Positions 24,285 through 36,040 of a DNA stretch of 64,000 nt are shown here, one piece after another. The position numbers were made by a program, and so were the translations under genes. This DNA is from Halosimplex carlsbadense 2-9-1 (GTDB lineage: Archaea; Halobacteriota; Halobacteria; Halobacteriales; Haloarculaceae). Position 1 is the stretch's first letter. Each line of letters begins with the position of its first letter. Location: NCBI RefSeq assembly GCF_000337455.1, contig NZ_AOIU01000013.1:288213-352212 (forward strand). The letters run 5' to 3'. A model generated the notes under the pieces. It did no database searches, was not told the origin of the DNA, and was given only the letters and a program-made list of their open reading frames with translations.

Positions 24285-25406
24285 GTGGTTTCCGTGTCCA
24301 AGAAACAGGAATACACAGGCGACTACGACGACAAGACGCTGTACATCCCCGGCCCGACCGAAGTCCGCGAGGACGTCATCGACGAGATGGCCCAGCCGAT
24401 GTTCGGCCACCGGATGGACCGGATGACCGACCTCTACACGACCATCGTCGAGGACACCAAGGAGTTCCTCGGCACCGACAACGAGGTCGTCATCCTCACC
24501 GCCTCCGGGACCGAGTTCTGGGAGGCCTCGACGCTCAACCTCGTCGACGAGAACATCCTCGTCCCGACCTGCGGCAGCTTCAGCGAGCGCCACGCCAACG
24601 TCGCCGAGCGCCTCGGCAAGGACGTCGATCGCCTCGAATACGACTGGGGCCAGGCGATCAAGCCCGAGGACATCCGCGCCGAGTTGGAGGACAGCGACAA
24701 ACACTACGACGTGGTCGCCACCGTCATGAACGAGTCCTCGACGGGCGTCCGCAACCCCATCGAGGTGATCGGTGACGTGGTCGCCGACTACCCGGACACC
24801 TACTTCGTCGTCGACGCCGTCTCCGCGCTGGGCGGCGACTACGTCGACATCGACGAACACGACATCGACGTGATCTTCGCCTCGACCCAGAAGGCGTTCG
24901 CGATGCCCCCGGGTCTGGCGGTCTGCGTGGTCAGCGACGACGCCTACGACCGCGAACTGGAGAAGGGGTCGGCGTCGTGGTACGGCGGCTTCCAGCGCAC
25001 GCTCGACTACTACGACCGGAAGGGCCAGACCCACTCGACGCCCGCCATCCCGGTCATGCTCGCCTACCGCAAGCAGATGAAGTACATGCTCGAAGAGGGC
25101 CACCAGGGCCGCGACCAGCGCCACCGGGAGATGACCGAGTACGTCCACGACTGGGCCCGCGAGCACTTCGACCTGTTCGCCGAGGAGGGCTATCGCTCCC
25201 AGACCGTCTCGTGCATCGAGAACACCCAGGACATCGACGTGGCCGCGACCATCGAACAGGTCTCCGAGGAGTACGACTTCGTGTTCTCCAACGGCTACGG
25301 TTCGCAACTGGGCGAGAAAACGTTCCGCATCGGCCACATGGGCGAGCACGACCTCGAAAGCATTCAGGAACTCACCGACGCCATCGAAGACGTGGCCGGG
25401 CTGTAA
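24285..25406 (+). CDS. PLP-dependent aminotransferase (alanine-glyoxylate / serine-pyruvate type)
   Basis: This 373-aa class V aminotransferase opens with DDKTLYIPGPTEVREDVIDEMAQPMFGHR, the family signature. The PLP pocket residues are visible in TASGTEFWEAS, the Asp in VVDAVSALGG and the Schiff-base Lys in FASTQKAFAMPPG. Family members convert glyoxylate with alanine or serine to glycine; the physiological donor here is not certain. The start is GTG at 24285; a second GTG three codons later is an alternative. Confidence 0.9.
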   Translation: MVSVSKKQEYTGDYDDKTLYIPGPTEVREDVIDEMAQPMFGHRMDRMTDLYTTIVEDTKEFLGTDNEVVILTASGTEFWEASTLNLVDENILVPTCGSFSERHANVAERLGKDVDRLEYDWGQAIKPEDIRAELEDSDKHYDVVATVMNESSTGVRNPIEVIGDVVADYPDTYFVVDAVSALGGDYVDIDEHDIDVIFASTQKAFAMPPGLAVCVVSDDAYDRELEKGSASWYGGFQRTLDYYDRKGQTHSTPAIPVMLAYRKQMKYMLEEGHQGRDQRHREMTEYVHDWAREHFDLFAEEGYRSQTVSCIENTQDIDVAATIEQVSEEYDFVFSNGYGSQLGEKTFRIGHMGEHDLESIQELTDAIEDVAGL

Positions 25407-25554
25407 GTCCGGTACCGCACCTCGACGGGTCTCGTCGGTCGCACACAGCGGTCGGTGTCCAGGCGACGGGAACCGGATTCGCCACCGCTCCGACCGGCTC
25501 CAACCCCGTAAACACCAGCAGTTTCTTGTACGTTGTAAAACACTATCGGGCATA

Positions 25555-25944
25555 ATGAATGTGGGACCGAAGCAGATCGTCGGCGAGGAACTCTGGCGGA
25601 GCGTCGTCTGGAGCGCGATCGGTCTGCTCGGCTGGTCACTGATCATCTCGTCGACCGACCGGCTCGACGCAAGCGCGATCACCGTCCTCGGACTGCCGGT
25701 GGCCACCTGGTCTGTCCTGACGCTCTCGATGATCGGGATCCGGCTGGCGACGGGGATGGAACTCAAGGTCGAGACCGAGAGCGGGCGGTACCTGATGTGG
25801 TTCGTCGGGCTCGTCGTCGGCGCGTTCGTCGTCCTGTGGCTGATCCTCGTCCAGTCACAGCCGTGGACCCTGATCGCGGTGTACGCCGCAGGGTCCGTCC
25901 TCGGGACGCTCGTCTGGCGAGGCTATATCGAGCGGGCGACGTGA
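25555..25944 (+). CDS. Membrane protein of unknown function, four helices
   Basis: This 129-aa protein has four hydrophobic segments: WSAIGLLGWSLIISS, ITVLGLPVATWSVLTLSMIGIRLA, YLMWFVGLVVGAFVVLWLILV and WTLIAVYAAGSVLGTLVWRGY. No family motif was recognised. The ATG at 25555 is preceded by a TATA-like TTGTAAAACAC about 20 nt upstream. It lies 148 nt after the aminotransferase gene and 162 nt before the nitric oxide reductase gene; a link to either is not supported. Confidence 0.6.
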   Translation: MNVGPKQIVGEELWRSVVWSAIGLLGWSLIISSTDRLDASAITVLGLPVATWSVLTLSMIGIRLATGMELKVETESGRYLMWFVGLVVGAFVVLWLILVQSQPWTLIAVYAAGSVLGTLVWRGYIERAT

Positions 25945-26106
25945 CCGGACGGCTCGCCGAGACGGGAGCGCCGGACGTCCGGACCACCGGTCCCGCCGAC
26001 GGTCGCCAGGACGGGACTCCGATACCCGGACGAACACGTTCGCGTCGCTTATCGACCAGCGAGAGTCGGGGAGAGGCACCTAAGGGAGCGGATCGGACCG
26101 CCGCAC

Positions 26107-28395
26107 ATGGAACTCAAGCGTTCGACGATCGCGAAGCTACTGGCGGCGGCCTTCGTGTTCAACCTGGTGGTGATGGCCGGCGGCGCCTGGCTGGCCTATC
26201 AGGAGGCGCCGCCGATCCCCGAGGACGTCGTCGGTCCCGACGGCGAGACGGTGATGACGGGCACCGATATCCGCGAGGGCAAGAAGGCCTTCCAGCGCGA
26301 CGGGCTGATGAACCACGGGTCGATCCTGGGTAACGGGGCCTACTACGGCGCCGACTACACCGCCGACACGCTCGACCTGAAAGTCGAGCACATGCGCGAG
26401 TTCTACGCCCGCGACCGCTACGGGAGCGAGTACGGCGTTCTCGACTCCGCCGAACAGGCCGCGGTCGGCGACGTGGTGCAGTCGGACCTCGACGAGGGCT
26501 ACGAGGGCGGCGCGATCCAGTACTCCGCCGCCGAGGTGTACGCCCACGAGCAGACCAAGGAAGAATACGTCGAGCGCTACCACGAGGGCGACCACGCCCG
26601 CGGCGTCCCGGCGAACATGATCGACGACGAGACCGAGGCCCGACAGTTCGCCGACTTCGCGCTGTGGACGGCGTGGTTCTCCCACACCGACCGGCCGGCC
26701 GGTGACCACTCCTACACGAACGACTGGCCCTACCAGCCCGCCGCCGGCAACGACGCCACCGCCGCCGCGATGACCTGGAGCGTCGTCGCCATGGTCCTGC
26801 TCGTCGGCGGCGCCGGCGCCGGCATCTGGCTCTACAAGTCCGTCGAACTCCCCGAACCCTCCGCCGAGGGGATCTCCGTCCCCGACCCCGGCGACGTGAG
26901 CGTCTTCCCCAGCCAGCGAGCCGCGCTCCGCTTTATTCCGGTCGCCGCCGGGCTCTTCTTGGCGCAAGTCCTCCTCGGCGGGCTCCTCGCGCACTTCTAC
27001 ATCGAACGCGCCGGCTTCTTCGGGATCGAGGAGATCTTCGGCGTCCACATCCTCCAGTTGCTCCCGTTCGCGCTGGCGAAGACCTGGCACATCGACCTGG
27101 GGATCCTCTGGATCGCCGCGACGTGGCTCGGCGCCGGGCTGTTCCTCCCGCCGCTGCTGACCGGTCACGAGCCGAAGCGGCAGTCGACGTTCGTCAACGG
27201 CCTGCTCGGCGCGGTCGTCGTCGTCACCGTCGGCGGTATGGCGGGCATCTGGCTGGGCGCGCAGGGCTATCTCGACGGCGCGCTGTGGTGGCTGATCGGC
27301 AACGAGGGCCTGGAGTACCTCGAAGTCGGCAAGGTCTGGCAGGTCGGCCTGCTCGTCGGCTTCCTCACGTGGGCCGCCCTGTCGATCCGCGGACTCAAGC
27401 CCATGCTCGACCGCGAACCCGTCTACGGGCTCGCGCACATGATCCTCTACGCCGGCGGCTCCATCGCCCTGCTGTTCACTGCGGGTTTCCTCTTCACCCC
27501 CGAGACCAACATCGCCGTCACGGAGTTCTGGCGCTGGTGGGTCGTCCACATGTGGGTCGAGGGGGCCTTCGAGTTCTTCATCGTCGCCATCATCGGGCTC
27601 ACCCTGGTGTCGATGAACCTGCTCACCCGCCGCAGCGCCGAGAAGGCCGTCATGCTCCAGGCGCTGTTGGTGATGTCCACCGGCGTCATCGGCGTCTCCC
27701 ATCACTACTGGTGGATCGGCATGCCTGACCTGTGGGTGCCCATCGGCAGCGTCTTCTCGACGCTGGAGCTGATCCCGCTGGTCTTCATCCTCTACGAGGC
27801 GCTCGGCCAGTACCGCGCGATGGCCGGCGCCGGCGAGACGTTCCCGTACAAACTGCCGTTCATGTTCATCGTCGCGAGCGGCGTCTGGAACTTCGTCGGC
27901 GCCGGCGTGCTGGGCTTTTTCATCAACCTCCCGCTGATCAACTACTACGAGCACGGCACCTACCTCACGGTCGGCCACGCCCACGCGGCGATGTTCGGGG
28001 CCTTCGGCTTCCTCGCGCTGGGGATGGTCACCTACATGCTCCGGATCGCCATCCGGCCCGAGCGGTGGGACGGCTCCTGGCTGCGCGGCGCGTTCTGGCT
28101 GTGGAACGTCGGGCTCGCGCTGATGGTGTTCGTCTCCGTCCTGCCCGTCGGCTTCCTCCAGCTGGAGGCCATCTTCACCGGCAGCTACGACGCCGGGCGG
28201 AGTCTCGCCTTCTACAACCGACCCATCGTCCAGAACCTGTTCTGGGCGCGCCTCCCCGGCGACACCATGATCATCGCCGGGACGGCGCTCTACGCCGCCG
28301 ACCTCGTCCGCAAGCGGTTCGTCCTCCGGTCGACCGCCGACGACCCCGACGTCGACGACATGGCTGTCGCCGAGGGCGTGTTGAGCGACGATTGA
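26107..28395 (+). CDS. norB: Nitric oxide reductase, single-subunit quinol-dependent (qNOR)
   Basis: This 762-aa membrane enzyme reduces two NO to N2O with electrons from quinol. The N-terminal part has one helix and a large extracytoplasmic domain (residues ~35-215) characteristic of qNOR. About 13 further helices form the heme-copper-oxidase-type core. Haem and FeB ligands are visible as His in KTWHIDLGILW, HMWVEGAFEFF (His481, conserved Glu485/Glu489), the pair VSHHYWWIG (His532-533) and VGHAHAAMFGAFG. This is the usual set for an active enzyme. The ATG at 26107 starts the first helix region. No other denitrification gene is in the window. Confidence 0.95.
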   Translation: MELKRSTIAKLLAAAFVFNLVVMAGGAWLAYQEAPPIPEDVVGPDGETVMTGTDIREGKKAFQRDGLMNHGSILGNGAYYGADYTADTLDLKVEHMREFYARDRYGSEYGVLDSAEQAAVGDVVQSDLDEGYEGGAIQYSAAEVYAHEQTKEEYVERYHEGDHARGVPANMIDDETEARQFADFALWTAWFSHTDRPAGDHSYTNDWPYQPAAGNDATAAAMTWSVVAMVLLVGGAGAGIWLYKSVELPEPSAEGISVPDPGDVSVFPSQRAALRFIPVAAGLFLAQVLLGGLLAHFYIERAGFFGIEEIFGVHILQLLPFALAKTWHIDLGILWIAATWLGAGLFLPPLLTGHEPKRQSTFVNGLLGAVVVVTVGGMAGIWLGAQGYLDGALWWLIGNEGLEYLEVGKVWQVGLLVGFLTWAALSIRGLKPMLDREPVYGLAHMILYAGGSIALLFTAGFLFTPETNIAVTEFWRWWVVHMWVEGAFEFFIVAIIGLTLVSMNLLTRRSAEKAVMLQALLVMSTGVIGVSHHYWWIGMPDLWVPIGSVFSTLELIPLVFILYEALGQYRAMAGAGETFPYKLPFMFIVASGVWNFVGAGVLGFFINLPLINYYEHGTYLTVGHAHAAMFGAFGFLALGMVTYMLRIAIRPERWDGSWLRGAFWLWNVGLALMVFVSVLPVGFLQLEAIFTGSYDAGRSLAFYNRPIVQNLFWARLPGDTMIIAGTALYAADLVRKRFVLRSTADDPDVDDMAVAEGVLSDD

Positions 28396-28444
28396 CGGCG
28401 GAATACGGCGCATAACGATGTGGTGGCGCGCCGTTCGCTCGGCC

Positions 28445-28705
28445 ATGCCCACGCCAGCCCGCCGGGACCGGTCGCTCACGCGACCCTCGCTGTCGGAGAC
28501 CCAGTCGCGACTCCTCTCGTATCTGTGCGACCGGGTCGACGGGACCGCCTATCTGAAGGCCAAACACGTCGCCGACGAACTCGACCTGTCCAGCAAGGAG
28601 GTCGGGATCAACATGGGAATCCTCGCCGACCGCACCGACGAGGTGACCATCGAACAGTGGGGTCGCTCGTCGAGCACGACCTGGAAAGTGGACGCCGGGG
28701 ACTGA
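28445..28705 (+). CDS. Small winged-helix-like protein (DUF7123-like)
   Basis: This 86-aa protein contains LSETQSRLLSYLCDRVDGTAYLKAKHVADELDLSSKEVGINMGILAD, a helix-turn-helix layout, followed by a short beta wing ending STTWKVDAGD. It resembles a conserved haloarchaeal small HTH family (DUF7123-like) of unknown targets. The start at 28445 (MPTPARRDR) is preferred; the in-frame ATG at 28418 would add nine residues without support. It lies 49 nt after the nitric oxide reductase gene and could be co-transcribed with it. Confidence 0.68.
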   Translation: MPTPARRDRSLTRPSLSETQSRLLSYLCDRVDGTAYLKAKHVADELDLSSKEVGINMGILADRTDEVTIEQWGRSSSTTWKVDAGD

Positions 28706-30877
<2,172 letters not shown>

Positions 30878-30898
30878 GGCCAGTCGAGGCCCCGGTGG

Positions 30899-31933
30899 CT
30901 ACAGGTCCACGCGGTCGAAGGTGTAGTAGCTGATCGCGGCGGCCAGTCCGATCCAGACGAGGAAGCTCGCGAACACGGCCGGGTCCGAGAAGTAGAACGG
31001 GAGGCCGGAGCCACCGGTCTGGCAGACGGTCTGGTTGCCGAACATCGTCTGGCGGACCTGCGGGTTGCCGCCGAGCACGTCGCCGCAGATGGTCCCCATA
31101 GCTTCCTGGCCCTGCTGGAACATGCCGTAGCGGGCGGTCGTCGCGGCGCCCGCGCCCTCGCCGAGCATCGAGTTAGTCAACGTCTTGTACGCCTGGGTCG
31201 GGCTCAGCAGCTTGACGAACAGGACGATCTGCCAGCGCAGCGCGCCCTCGATCCCGGCAAACTGGGCCAGCACGTCGCCGATCGAGTTCGCGAGGGCGTT
31301 CCAGCCGAACGAGAGGTAGAAGTAGACGATGCCGGCGCCGGCCAGCGACCGGAGGTTCGTCGACATCGCGCCGGAGATGCTGACGACGACGGCAGTGAAC
31401 ACCACGGTGAAGGCGACGGTGTACAGGACGAACCAGGCGAAGACGCCGGCCTTGAACGTGAACGGCGAGACGGCGAAAAACAGGCCCGTCAGGCCGAGCG
31501 CCGCGAGCAGCGGGACGCCGACGACGGCGCTGCGACCCACGACTTTCCCGACGATCACGTCGCGGCGGGAGAACGGTAGCGACAGGAGGACCTTCAGCGA
31601 CCCGCTGGTGCGCTCGTCGGAGACGGCCGCGTAGGCCGCGAAGACGACGACGATGGGCACCAGCAGCGTGACGATGTCCAGGTACGGCCGGGAGATCGCC
31701 ACCTGCAGCCCGAACTCCTGCAGGCGCCGCGGCACCTGCTGGGCGTTGCGGAGCGTCCACCAGTTGCGCGCGGCCGGGATGACGAACAGCGCCGTGAACA
31801 GGAAGGATAGGACCCACAGCCCCTTCGACCGGATGGCGTCGCGGAACTCCTTCTTGGCGACCGGGTACCAGTCGAAGGCGTCCCGGAGTGCGCCGTCGAG
31901 ACCGCTGCCGTCGCTTCCGGTGTCTGCGCTCAT
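30899..31933 (-). CDS. ABC-2 type transporter permease
   Basis: This 344-aa protein has an N-terminal cytoplasmic start (WYPVAKKEFRDAIRSKGLWVLS) and about six helices, including ITVLL-like VTLLVPIVVVFAAYAAVSDERTSGSLKVLLSLPFSRRDVIVGKVVGR, a hallmark of NosY/CcmB-like ABC-2 permeases. It has a large extracytoplasmic loop near the C-terminus with two Cys (TICGDV, TVCQTG). It pairs with the ATPase encoded just upstream, whose stop it overlaps by 4 nt. The exported substrate is unknown. Confidence 0.88.
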   Translation of the reverse strand: MSADTGSDGSGLDGALRDAFDWYPVAKKEFRDAIRSKGLWVLSFLFTALFVIPAARNWWTLRNAQQVPRRLQEFGLQVAISRPYLDIVTLLVPIVVVFAAYAAVSDERTSGSLKVLLSLPFSRRDVIVGKVVGRSAVVGVPLLAALGLTGLFFAVSPFTFKAGVFAWFVLYTVAFTVVFTAVVVSISGAMSTNLRSLAGAGIVYFYLSFGWNALANSIGDVLAQFAGIEGALRWQIVLFVKLLSPTQAYKTLTNSMLGEGAGAATTARYGMFQQGQEAMGTICGDVLGGNPQVRQTMFGNQTVCQTGGSGLPFYFSDPAVFASFLVWIGLAAAISYYTFDRVDL

Positions 31934-32946
31934 CGGTCCGCACCTCCCTCAGCGTCGTCGGCCCCGGTATTCTCCTCGTCGTCGTTCACTTCCGCATCGC
32001 TTGCCCCGCCGGCGGTCGCCGCCGGGGTGGCGTCGGTCGCAGCGTCGGTGTAGGCGGCGAACAGGTCCTCCAGCGACGCCTCCTCGGTCTCGAAGTCGTC
32101 GACCGCGATCCCGGCGTCCTCGATGGCCGTGAGGACGGTCATCTTCGCGTCGCTGTCCACGGTGACGACGAGGTCGTCCCCTTCGACCGTGGCGTGCTCG
32201 ACGGCGTCGACCTCGCGGGCGGCGTCGGCGGCCGCCTCGGCCTCGCCGGGGTCGACGCTGACGACCAGGCGGGTCCCGGTGTCGGTCGCTTCGCGCAGCC
32301 CCTCGACGGTGTCGACGGCGATCACTTCGCCGTCCTGGAGGATGGCGACGCGGTCGCAGACGGACTCGACCTGCCCGAGGATGTGCGACGAGAAGAAGAC
32401 GGTCGCGCCGCGCTCGTTCTCCTCGCGGACGATCTGGCGCATCAGGCGCGCGCCGTTGGGGTCCAGTCCGCTGGAGGGCTCGTCGAGGATCAGGAGATCG
32501 GGTTCGCCGACGAGCGCCATCCCCAGCGCGAGCCGCTGGGCCATCCCCCGGGAGTAGCCCTCGACTTTCCGGTCCAGATCCTCGGAGTCGAGGCCGACGC
32601 GGTCGGCGATGGCCTCGGGGTCGGGGTCGGCCCGCTTGGCCTCGCCGACGAACTCGATGTGGTGGCGCCCGGTCAGCCGGTCGTACAGGTCGTAGCCCTC
32701 CGGGAGCACCCCGAGTCGCTCCCGAATGGCCTCCGACTCCTCGCGGGCGTCCATGCCCAACACGTCGGCGGAGCCAGCGGTCGGGCGGACGAAATCGAGG
32801 AGGATGTCGATCGTCGTCGTCTTGCCGGCGCCGTTGGGCCCCAGAAACCCGAACACGTCCCCGTCCTCGACGGTCATGTCGACCCCCCGCAAGGCGGTGA
32901 CGTCGTCGAAGCGTTTCGTCACGCCGTCGAGTTCGATCGCTGGCAT
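31930..32946 (-). CDS. ABC transporter ATP-binding protein (exporter type)
   Basis: This 338-aa ATPase has Walker A GPNGAGKTT, Q-loop LGVLPEGYDLYD, signature YSRGMAQRLALGMALV, Walker B LLILDEPSSGLD and switch His in FFSSHILGQVESV. The C-terminal ~100 residues form an acidic domain seen in many ABC-2 partner ATPases (AEAAADAAREVDAVEHATVEG) and end in a low-complexity Asp/Glu/Ala tail. It forms a two-gene exporter operon with the permease gene. Confidence 0.9.
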   Translation of the reverse strand: MPAIELDGVTKRFDDVTALRGVDMTVEDGDVFGFLGPNGAGKTTTIDILLDFVRPTAGSADVLGMDAREESEAIRERLGVLPEGYDLYDRLTGRHHIEFVGEAKRADPDPEAIADRVGLDSEDLDRKVEGYSRGMAQRLALGMALVGEPDLLILDEPSSGLDPNGARLMRQIVREENERGATVFFSSHILGQVESVCDRVAILQDGEVIAVDTVEGLREATDTGTRLVVSVDPGEAEAAADAAREVDAVEHATVEGDDLVVTVDSDAKMTVLTAIEDAGIAVDDFETEEASLEDLFAAYTDAATDATPAATAGGASDAEVNDDEENTGADDAEGGADR

Positions 32947-33069
32947 GGCCGGGCCTTTCGCGCCCTCCGATTTAGGTTTTCATACATCCGAAACCCACCT
33001 TTCGGGCGCTCCGTGCGAGCGTCAGCGCCGCGGACGGCGAGCGTCGCGAGCCGACGCCGACGGCCGGGA

Positions 33070-33333
33070 TCAGACCTCGTCGTCGGGGTCGTGGGAGTCG
33101 GCCATCGACTGGGCCTGGGTCGCGTAGCGCTCGCGCTCGTCGTCGGCCGTCGGCTCCAGTTTCTCGGGGTCGACGTCGACGGCGGCCGTCGTGGGTTTGC
33201 GCGAGAGCAACTGGAAGGACAGCTGTTTGGTGAGGTGGCGCTCCCCGTCGGGGGTGGCGTACACCAGCGTGACGAGGTTCTCGTCGCGGGAGATCCGGTC
33301 GACCAGCCAGCACCTGACCGTGTCGTCGCTCAT
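33070..33333 (-). CDS. Conserved hypothetical small protein
   Basis: This 87-aa acidic protein begins MSDDTVRCWLVDR and contains NLVTLVYATPDGERHLTKQLS, which looks like a short beta-rich domain, followed by a disordered tail (EKLEPTADDERERYATQ). No known motif was recognised. It lies 123 nt beyond the ABC ATPase start, on the same strand, upstream of that operon. Confidence 0.6.
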   Translation of the reverse strand: MSDDTVRCWLVDRISRDENLVTLVYATPDGERHLTKQLSFQLLSRKPTTAAVDVDPEKLEPTADDERERYATQAQSMADSHDPDDEV

Positions 33334-33423
33334 ACCTCCCCGTGGGGCGCGCGCGGGTTTGTAGCCAGCGGATCCGACAGTCGCGGACGGTCGCGTCTCC
33401 CGGACGCGTTCGGCCCGCCGCGC

Positions 33424-34098
33424 TCACGTGGACGACCGCGAGCGGAACCAGGCCGGGGCCGTCCGCTCGGCGCACTCGCGGCGCGCGACCGCGACGCCGG
33501 CGACGTGTTCGACCAGTAACGCGACGACGAGCACGACGAGCCCGAGAGTTTCGGGCGCGAGACTGGCACTCCCAGGGAGGTCGGCCAGCGGTCCGGCGCT
33601 CGCGAATCCCGCCTCCAGGGCGAGCCAGGCGGTCGCCCCGGCGGCGGTGACGAGGCTGTAGCCGACGGTGCTGGGATCGACGAGTCGCGACCCAAGCGGC
33701 GCCCCGCGGAGGGCGTCGACCTCGGCGGTGTGCTGGGCCGCGAGCGCGACGGCGAGGGCGACGCCGCCGACCAACGCGCCGCGCGGGTCGCCGAGGGCGG
33801 CGACGACGGCCAGCCACCCCGTCCAGACTGCGGTCTCGCTGAGGGCGACGCCGAGCGTCCGCCCCAGCGGGAACCCGACCGCGGATCCGTTGACTGCCAG
33901 GTCGACCAGGAACTGGCCGACGAGGAAGGCGGCGGCGAGCACGACCACGCCGACGGCTGCTTCCCGAGACGCGGGGCTCGCGTCGGCGAGCAGCGCCAGC
34001 CACACCGACAGCGCCGCCGCCTCGACGCCGGTGACCGCGACGACCAGCGCCCAGCGACAGGCCATCGCGACCGCCCCTCGCCGGAAGGCGTCGAGCAT
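33424..34098 (-). CDS. Membrane protein of unknown function, six helices
   Basis: This 224-aa protein is very hydrophobic, with about six helices, for example WALVVAVTGVEAAALSVWLALLA, AAVGVVVLAAAFLVGQFLVDLAV, TAVWTGWLAVVAAL and GLVVLVVALLVEHVAGVAVA. Ala and Val dominate. No family motif was recognised. The ATG at 34098 is followed directly by a basic segment and the first helix. It is separated from the small gene at 33070-33333 by 90 nt and may be co-transcribed with it. Confidence 0.62.
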   Translation of the reverse strand: MLDAFRRGAVAMACRWALVVAVTGVEAAALSVWLALLADASPASREAAVGVVVLAAAFLVGQFLVDLAVNGSAVGFPLGRTLGVALSETAVWTGWLAVVAALGDPRGALVGGVALAVALAAQHTAEVDALRGAPLGSRLVDPSTVGYSLVTAAGATAWLALEAGFASAGPLADLPGSASLAPETLGLVVLVVALLVEHVAGVAVARRECAERTAPAWFRSRSST

Positions 34099-34217
34099 GC
34101 GTCGCGCTCGCGCGCTCGTCCACGTAGTTATGCAGTGCCTGCCGCGGGAAATCCGCGCTTATCAGTCGCGAGACTCCGGGCCACAGTTTCAAGACCCACC
34201 GCGAGACAGGGGGAGAT

Positions 34218-34964
34218 ATGTCCCGACTCCGCGGACTGCTCGATAGCGTCCGGGGGACGGGTGGGCGCGCGTGGGCCGGGTCGGTCGAGGACCTGTGCTT
34301 CGACGGCGAGTCGGTTCGCGAGCGGGTCGAACTGGGCGAAGGCACTCGGGTCGTCGTCACCACCCACCGCCTGCTGGCGTTCACGCCCGACCGCGACGGG
34401 GAGAACTACCGCGCCGTCGAGCTGCCGAACGTCGCCGCCGTACGCGCCGGCCACGAGGGCGAGACCACCCTCCTCCGGCAGGGCACCCGGCTCGCCGTCT
34501 ACGGGCTCGCCCTGCTCGCAGTGGGCGTCTTCGTCGACTTCGGGTCGTTCGTCCCGACCGACGCCTTCGCGGGGGCCGGCGCCGGCCGGCTCGGGATGGG
34601 CGGACTGCTCTCGATCCTCCAGCGGTTCCTCTCGCTGATCGCCCGCATCGACGAGTTCGCGCGGCTGATCGGCGCCTTCCTCGTGCTGTTCGCCGTCTTC
34701 GTCTTCGCCGTCTACCTGCTGACCCGCGACCGCGTGCTCGAAGTCGGCGTCGCCGGCGACGCCGACCCGATCCGCGTCCCGGCCGACGACGACACGATCG
34801 ACGGCGCGGTCGCCGACCTCGAAGTCGTCCTGTTCGACGGGTCGCCGGACGACAGTGGCGGGCCCGGCTCCGACGGGACGGCCCCCGACGAGCGGGGCGG
34901 CGCACCGTCGGGCGCGACCGGCGGATCCGACTGTGACAGTGCGGACCCGCTCGGCGGTCGGTGA
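34218..34964 (+). CDS. PH-like domain membrane protein
   Basis: This 248-aa protein has an N-terminal beta-rich region (DLCFDGESVRERVELGEGTRVVVTTHRLLAFTPD..NYRAVELPNVAAVRAG) resembling bacterial/archaeal PH-like domains, two transmembrane helices (LAVYGLALLAVGVFVDFGSF; FARLIGAFLVLFAVFVFAVYLL) and a second beta stretch ([21 protein letters not shown]). The last ~35 residues are Gly/Asp/Ser-rich and disordered. The domain family assignment is moderate; ligand and partners are unknown. Confidence 0.6.
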   Translation: MSRLRGLLDSVRGTGGRAWAGSVEDLCFDGESVRERVELGEGTRVVVTTHRLLAFTPDRDGENYRAVELPNVAAVRAGHEGETTLLRQGTRLAVYGLALLAVGVFVDFGSFVPTDAFAGAGAGRLGMGGLLSILQRFLSLIARIDEFARLIGAFLVLFAVFVFAVYLLTRDRVLEVGVAGDADPIRVPADDDTIDGAVADLEVVLFDGSPDDSGGPGSDGTAPDERGGAPSGATGGSDCDSADPLGGR

Positions 34965-35056
34965 GTCCCGACGGTCCGGAGCGAGGACGGAGACCACCGG
35001 CGACCGGGCGTCCGCCGCGCGGGTCGTGACCGGTGGGGTCACGGACCGGCGTGGGA

Positions 35057-36040
35057 TCAGTGCCCGGTGACGCCGACGGGTTCGTTCGGTGCTTCGAGGT
35101 ACTCCAGATCGGACTCCGAGAGGTCGACCTCGACGGCTTCGACCGCGTCTTCGAGGTGCTCGACGCTGGAGACGCCGAGGATCGGCGCGTCGACGGCGGG
35201 CTGGTGGCACAGCCACGACAGCGCGATCTGGGCCATCGAGACGCCTTTCTCCGCCGCGAGTTCCTCGCACCGCTCGTTGACCGTGACGCCGCCGCCGGCG
35301 CGGTAGTGCTCGTCGATCCGCTCGCCCCGCTCGTCGGCGTCGTTCGCACCGCGTTCGGTGGACTCGAACTCGTCGTCCGGCCGCGCGAGGTAGCCCCGGG
35401 CCAGCGGACTCCACGGGATGGCGCCCACCCCCTTCTCCTCGCATAGCGGGAGCATCTCCCGTTCCTCCTCGCGGTAGACGAGGTTGTAGTGGTTCTGCAT
35501 CGTCTCGAAGCGGTCGAGGCCCAGCCGGTCGCTGGCGTGTAGCGCTTCGGCGAACTGGTAGGCCCACATCGAGGAGGCACCCAGGTACCGGACCTTCTCG
35601 CGGCGCACCGCGTCGTCCAGCGTTCGAAGCGTGGTCTCGATCGGGGTGTCCGGGTCCCACCGGTGGATCTGGTAGAGGTCGGCCGTGTCGACGCCCAGCC
35701 GGTCGAGCGAGGCGTCGAGTTCCTGCTCGATGGTCTTCCGGGAGAGGCCCGCGGCGTTGCGGTGGTCGTCGGCGCCGGGGAACCGGACCTTCGTGGCGAT
35801 CACCTGCTCGTCGCGGTCGTGCTCGGCGAGGGCGTCGCCGAGGATCGACTCGGACTCGCCGGCGTTGTACACGTTCGCCGTGTCGAAGAAGTTCACGCCG
35901 AGTTCGACCGCGCGGTCGACGATCTCCGTCGCCGTCTCGCGGTCGACGTTCCAGCCCTCACCCGACTCGCTGAAGCTCATACAGCCGAGACAGATCCGAC
36001 TGACCGAGGTCCCCGTGCTACCGAGTGTCGTGTACTCCAT
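35057..36040 (-). CDS. Aldo/keto reductase, second paralogue
   Basis: This 327-aa reductase shares its opening MEYTTLGSTG, ICLGCMSF, and long stretches with the reductase at 577-1551, for example LSRKTIEQELD and NFFDTAN. Catalytic residues are kept: Asp/Tyr in FFDTANVYNAG, Lys in ATKVRFPG, His in YQIHRWD. It differs by an insertion-like acidic loop (RGANDADERGERIDEHYRAGGG). The start at 36040 matches the paralogue; the frame is open to 36115 but is Arg-rich and not conserved. Substrate unknown. Confidence 0.92.
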   Translation of the reverse strand: MEYTTLGSTGTSVSRICLGCMSFSESGEGWNVDRETATEIVDRAVELGVNFFDTANVYNAGESESILGDALAEHDRDEQVIATKVRFPGADDHRNAAGLSRKTIEQELDASLDRLGVDTADLYQIHRWDPDTPIETTLRTLDDAVRREKVRYLGASSMWAYQFAEALHASDRLGLDRFETMQNHYNLVYREEEREMLPLCEEKGVGAIPWSPLARGYLARPDDEFESTERGANDADERGERIDEHYRAGGGVTVNERCEELAAEKGVSMAQIALSWLCHQPAVDAPILGVSSVEHLEDAVEAVEVDLSESDLEYLEAPNEPVGVTGH

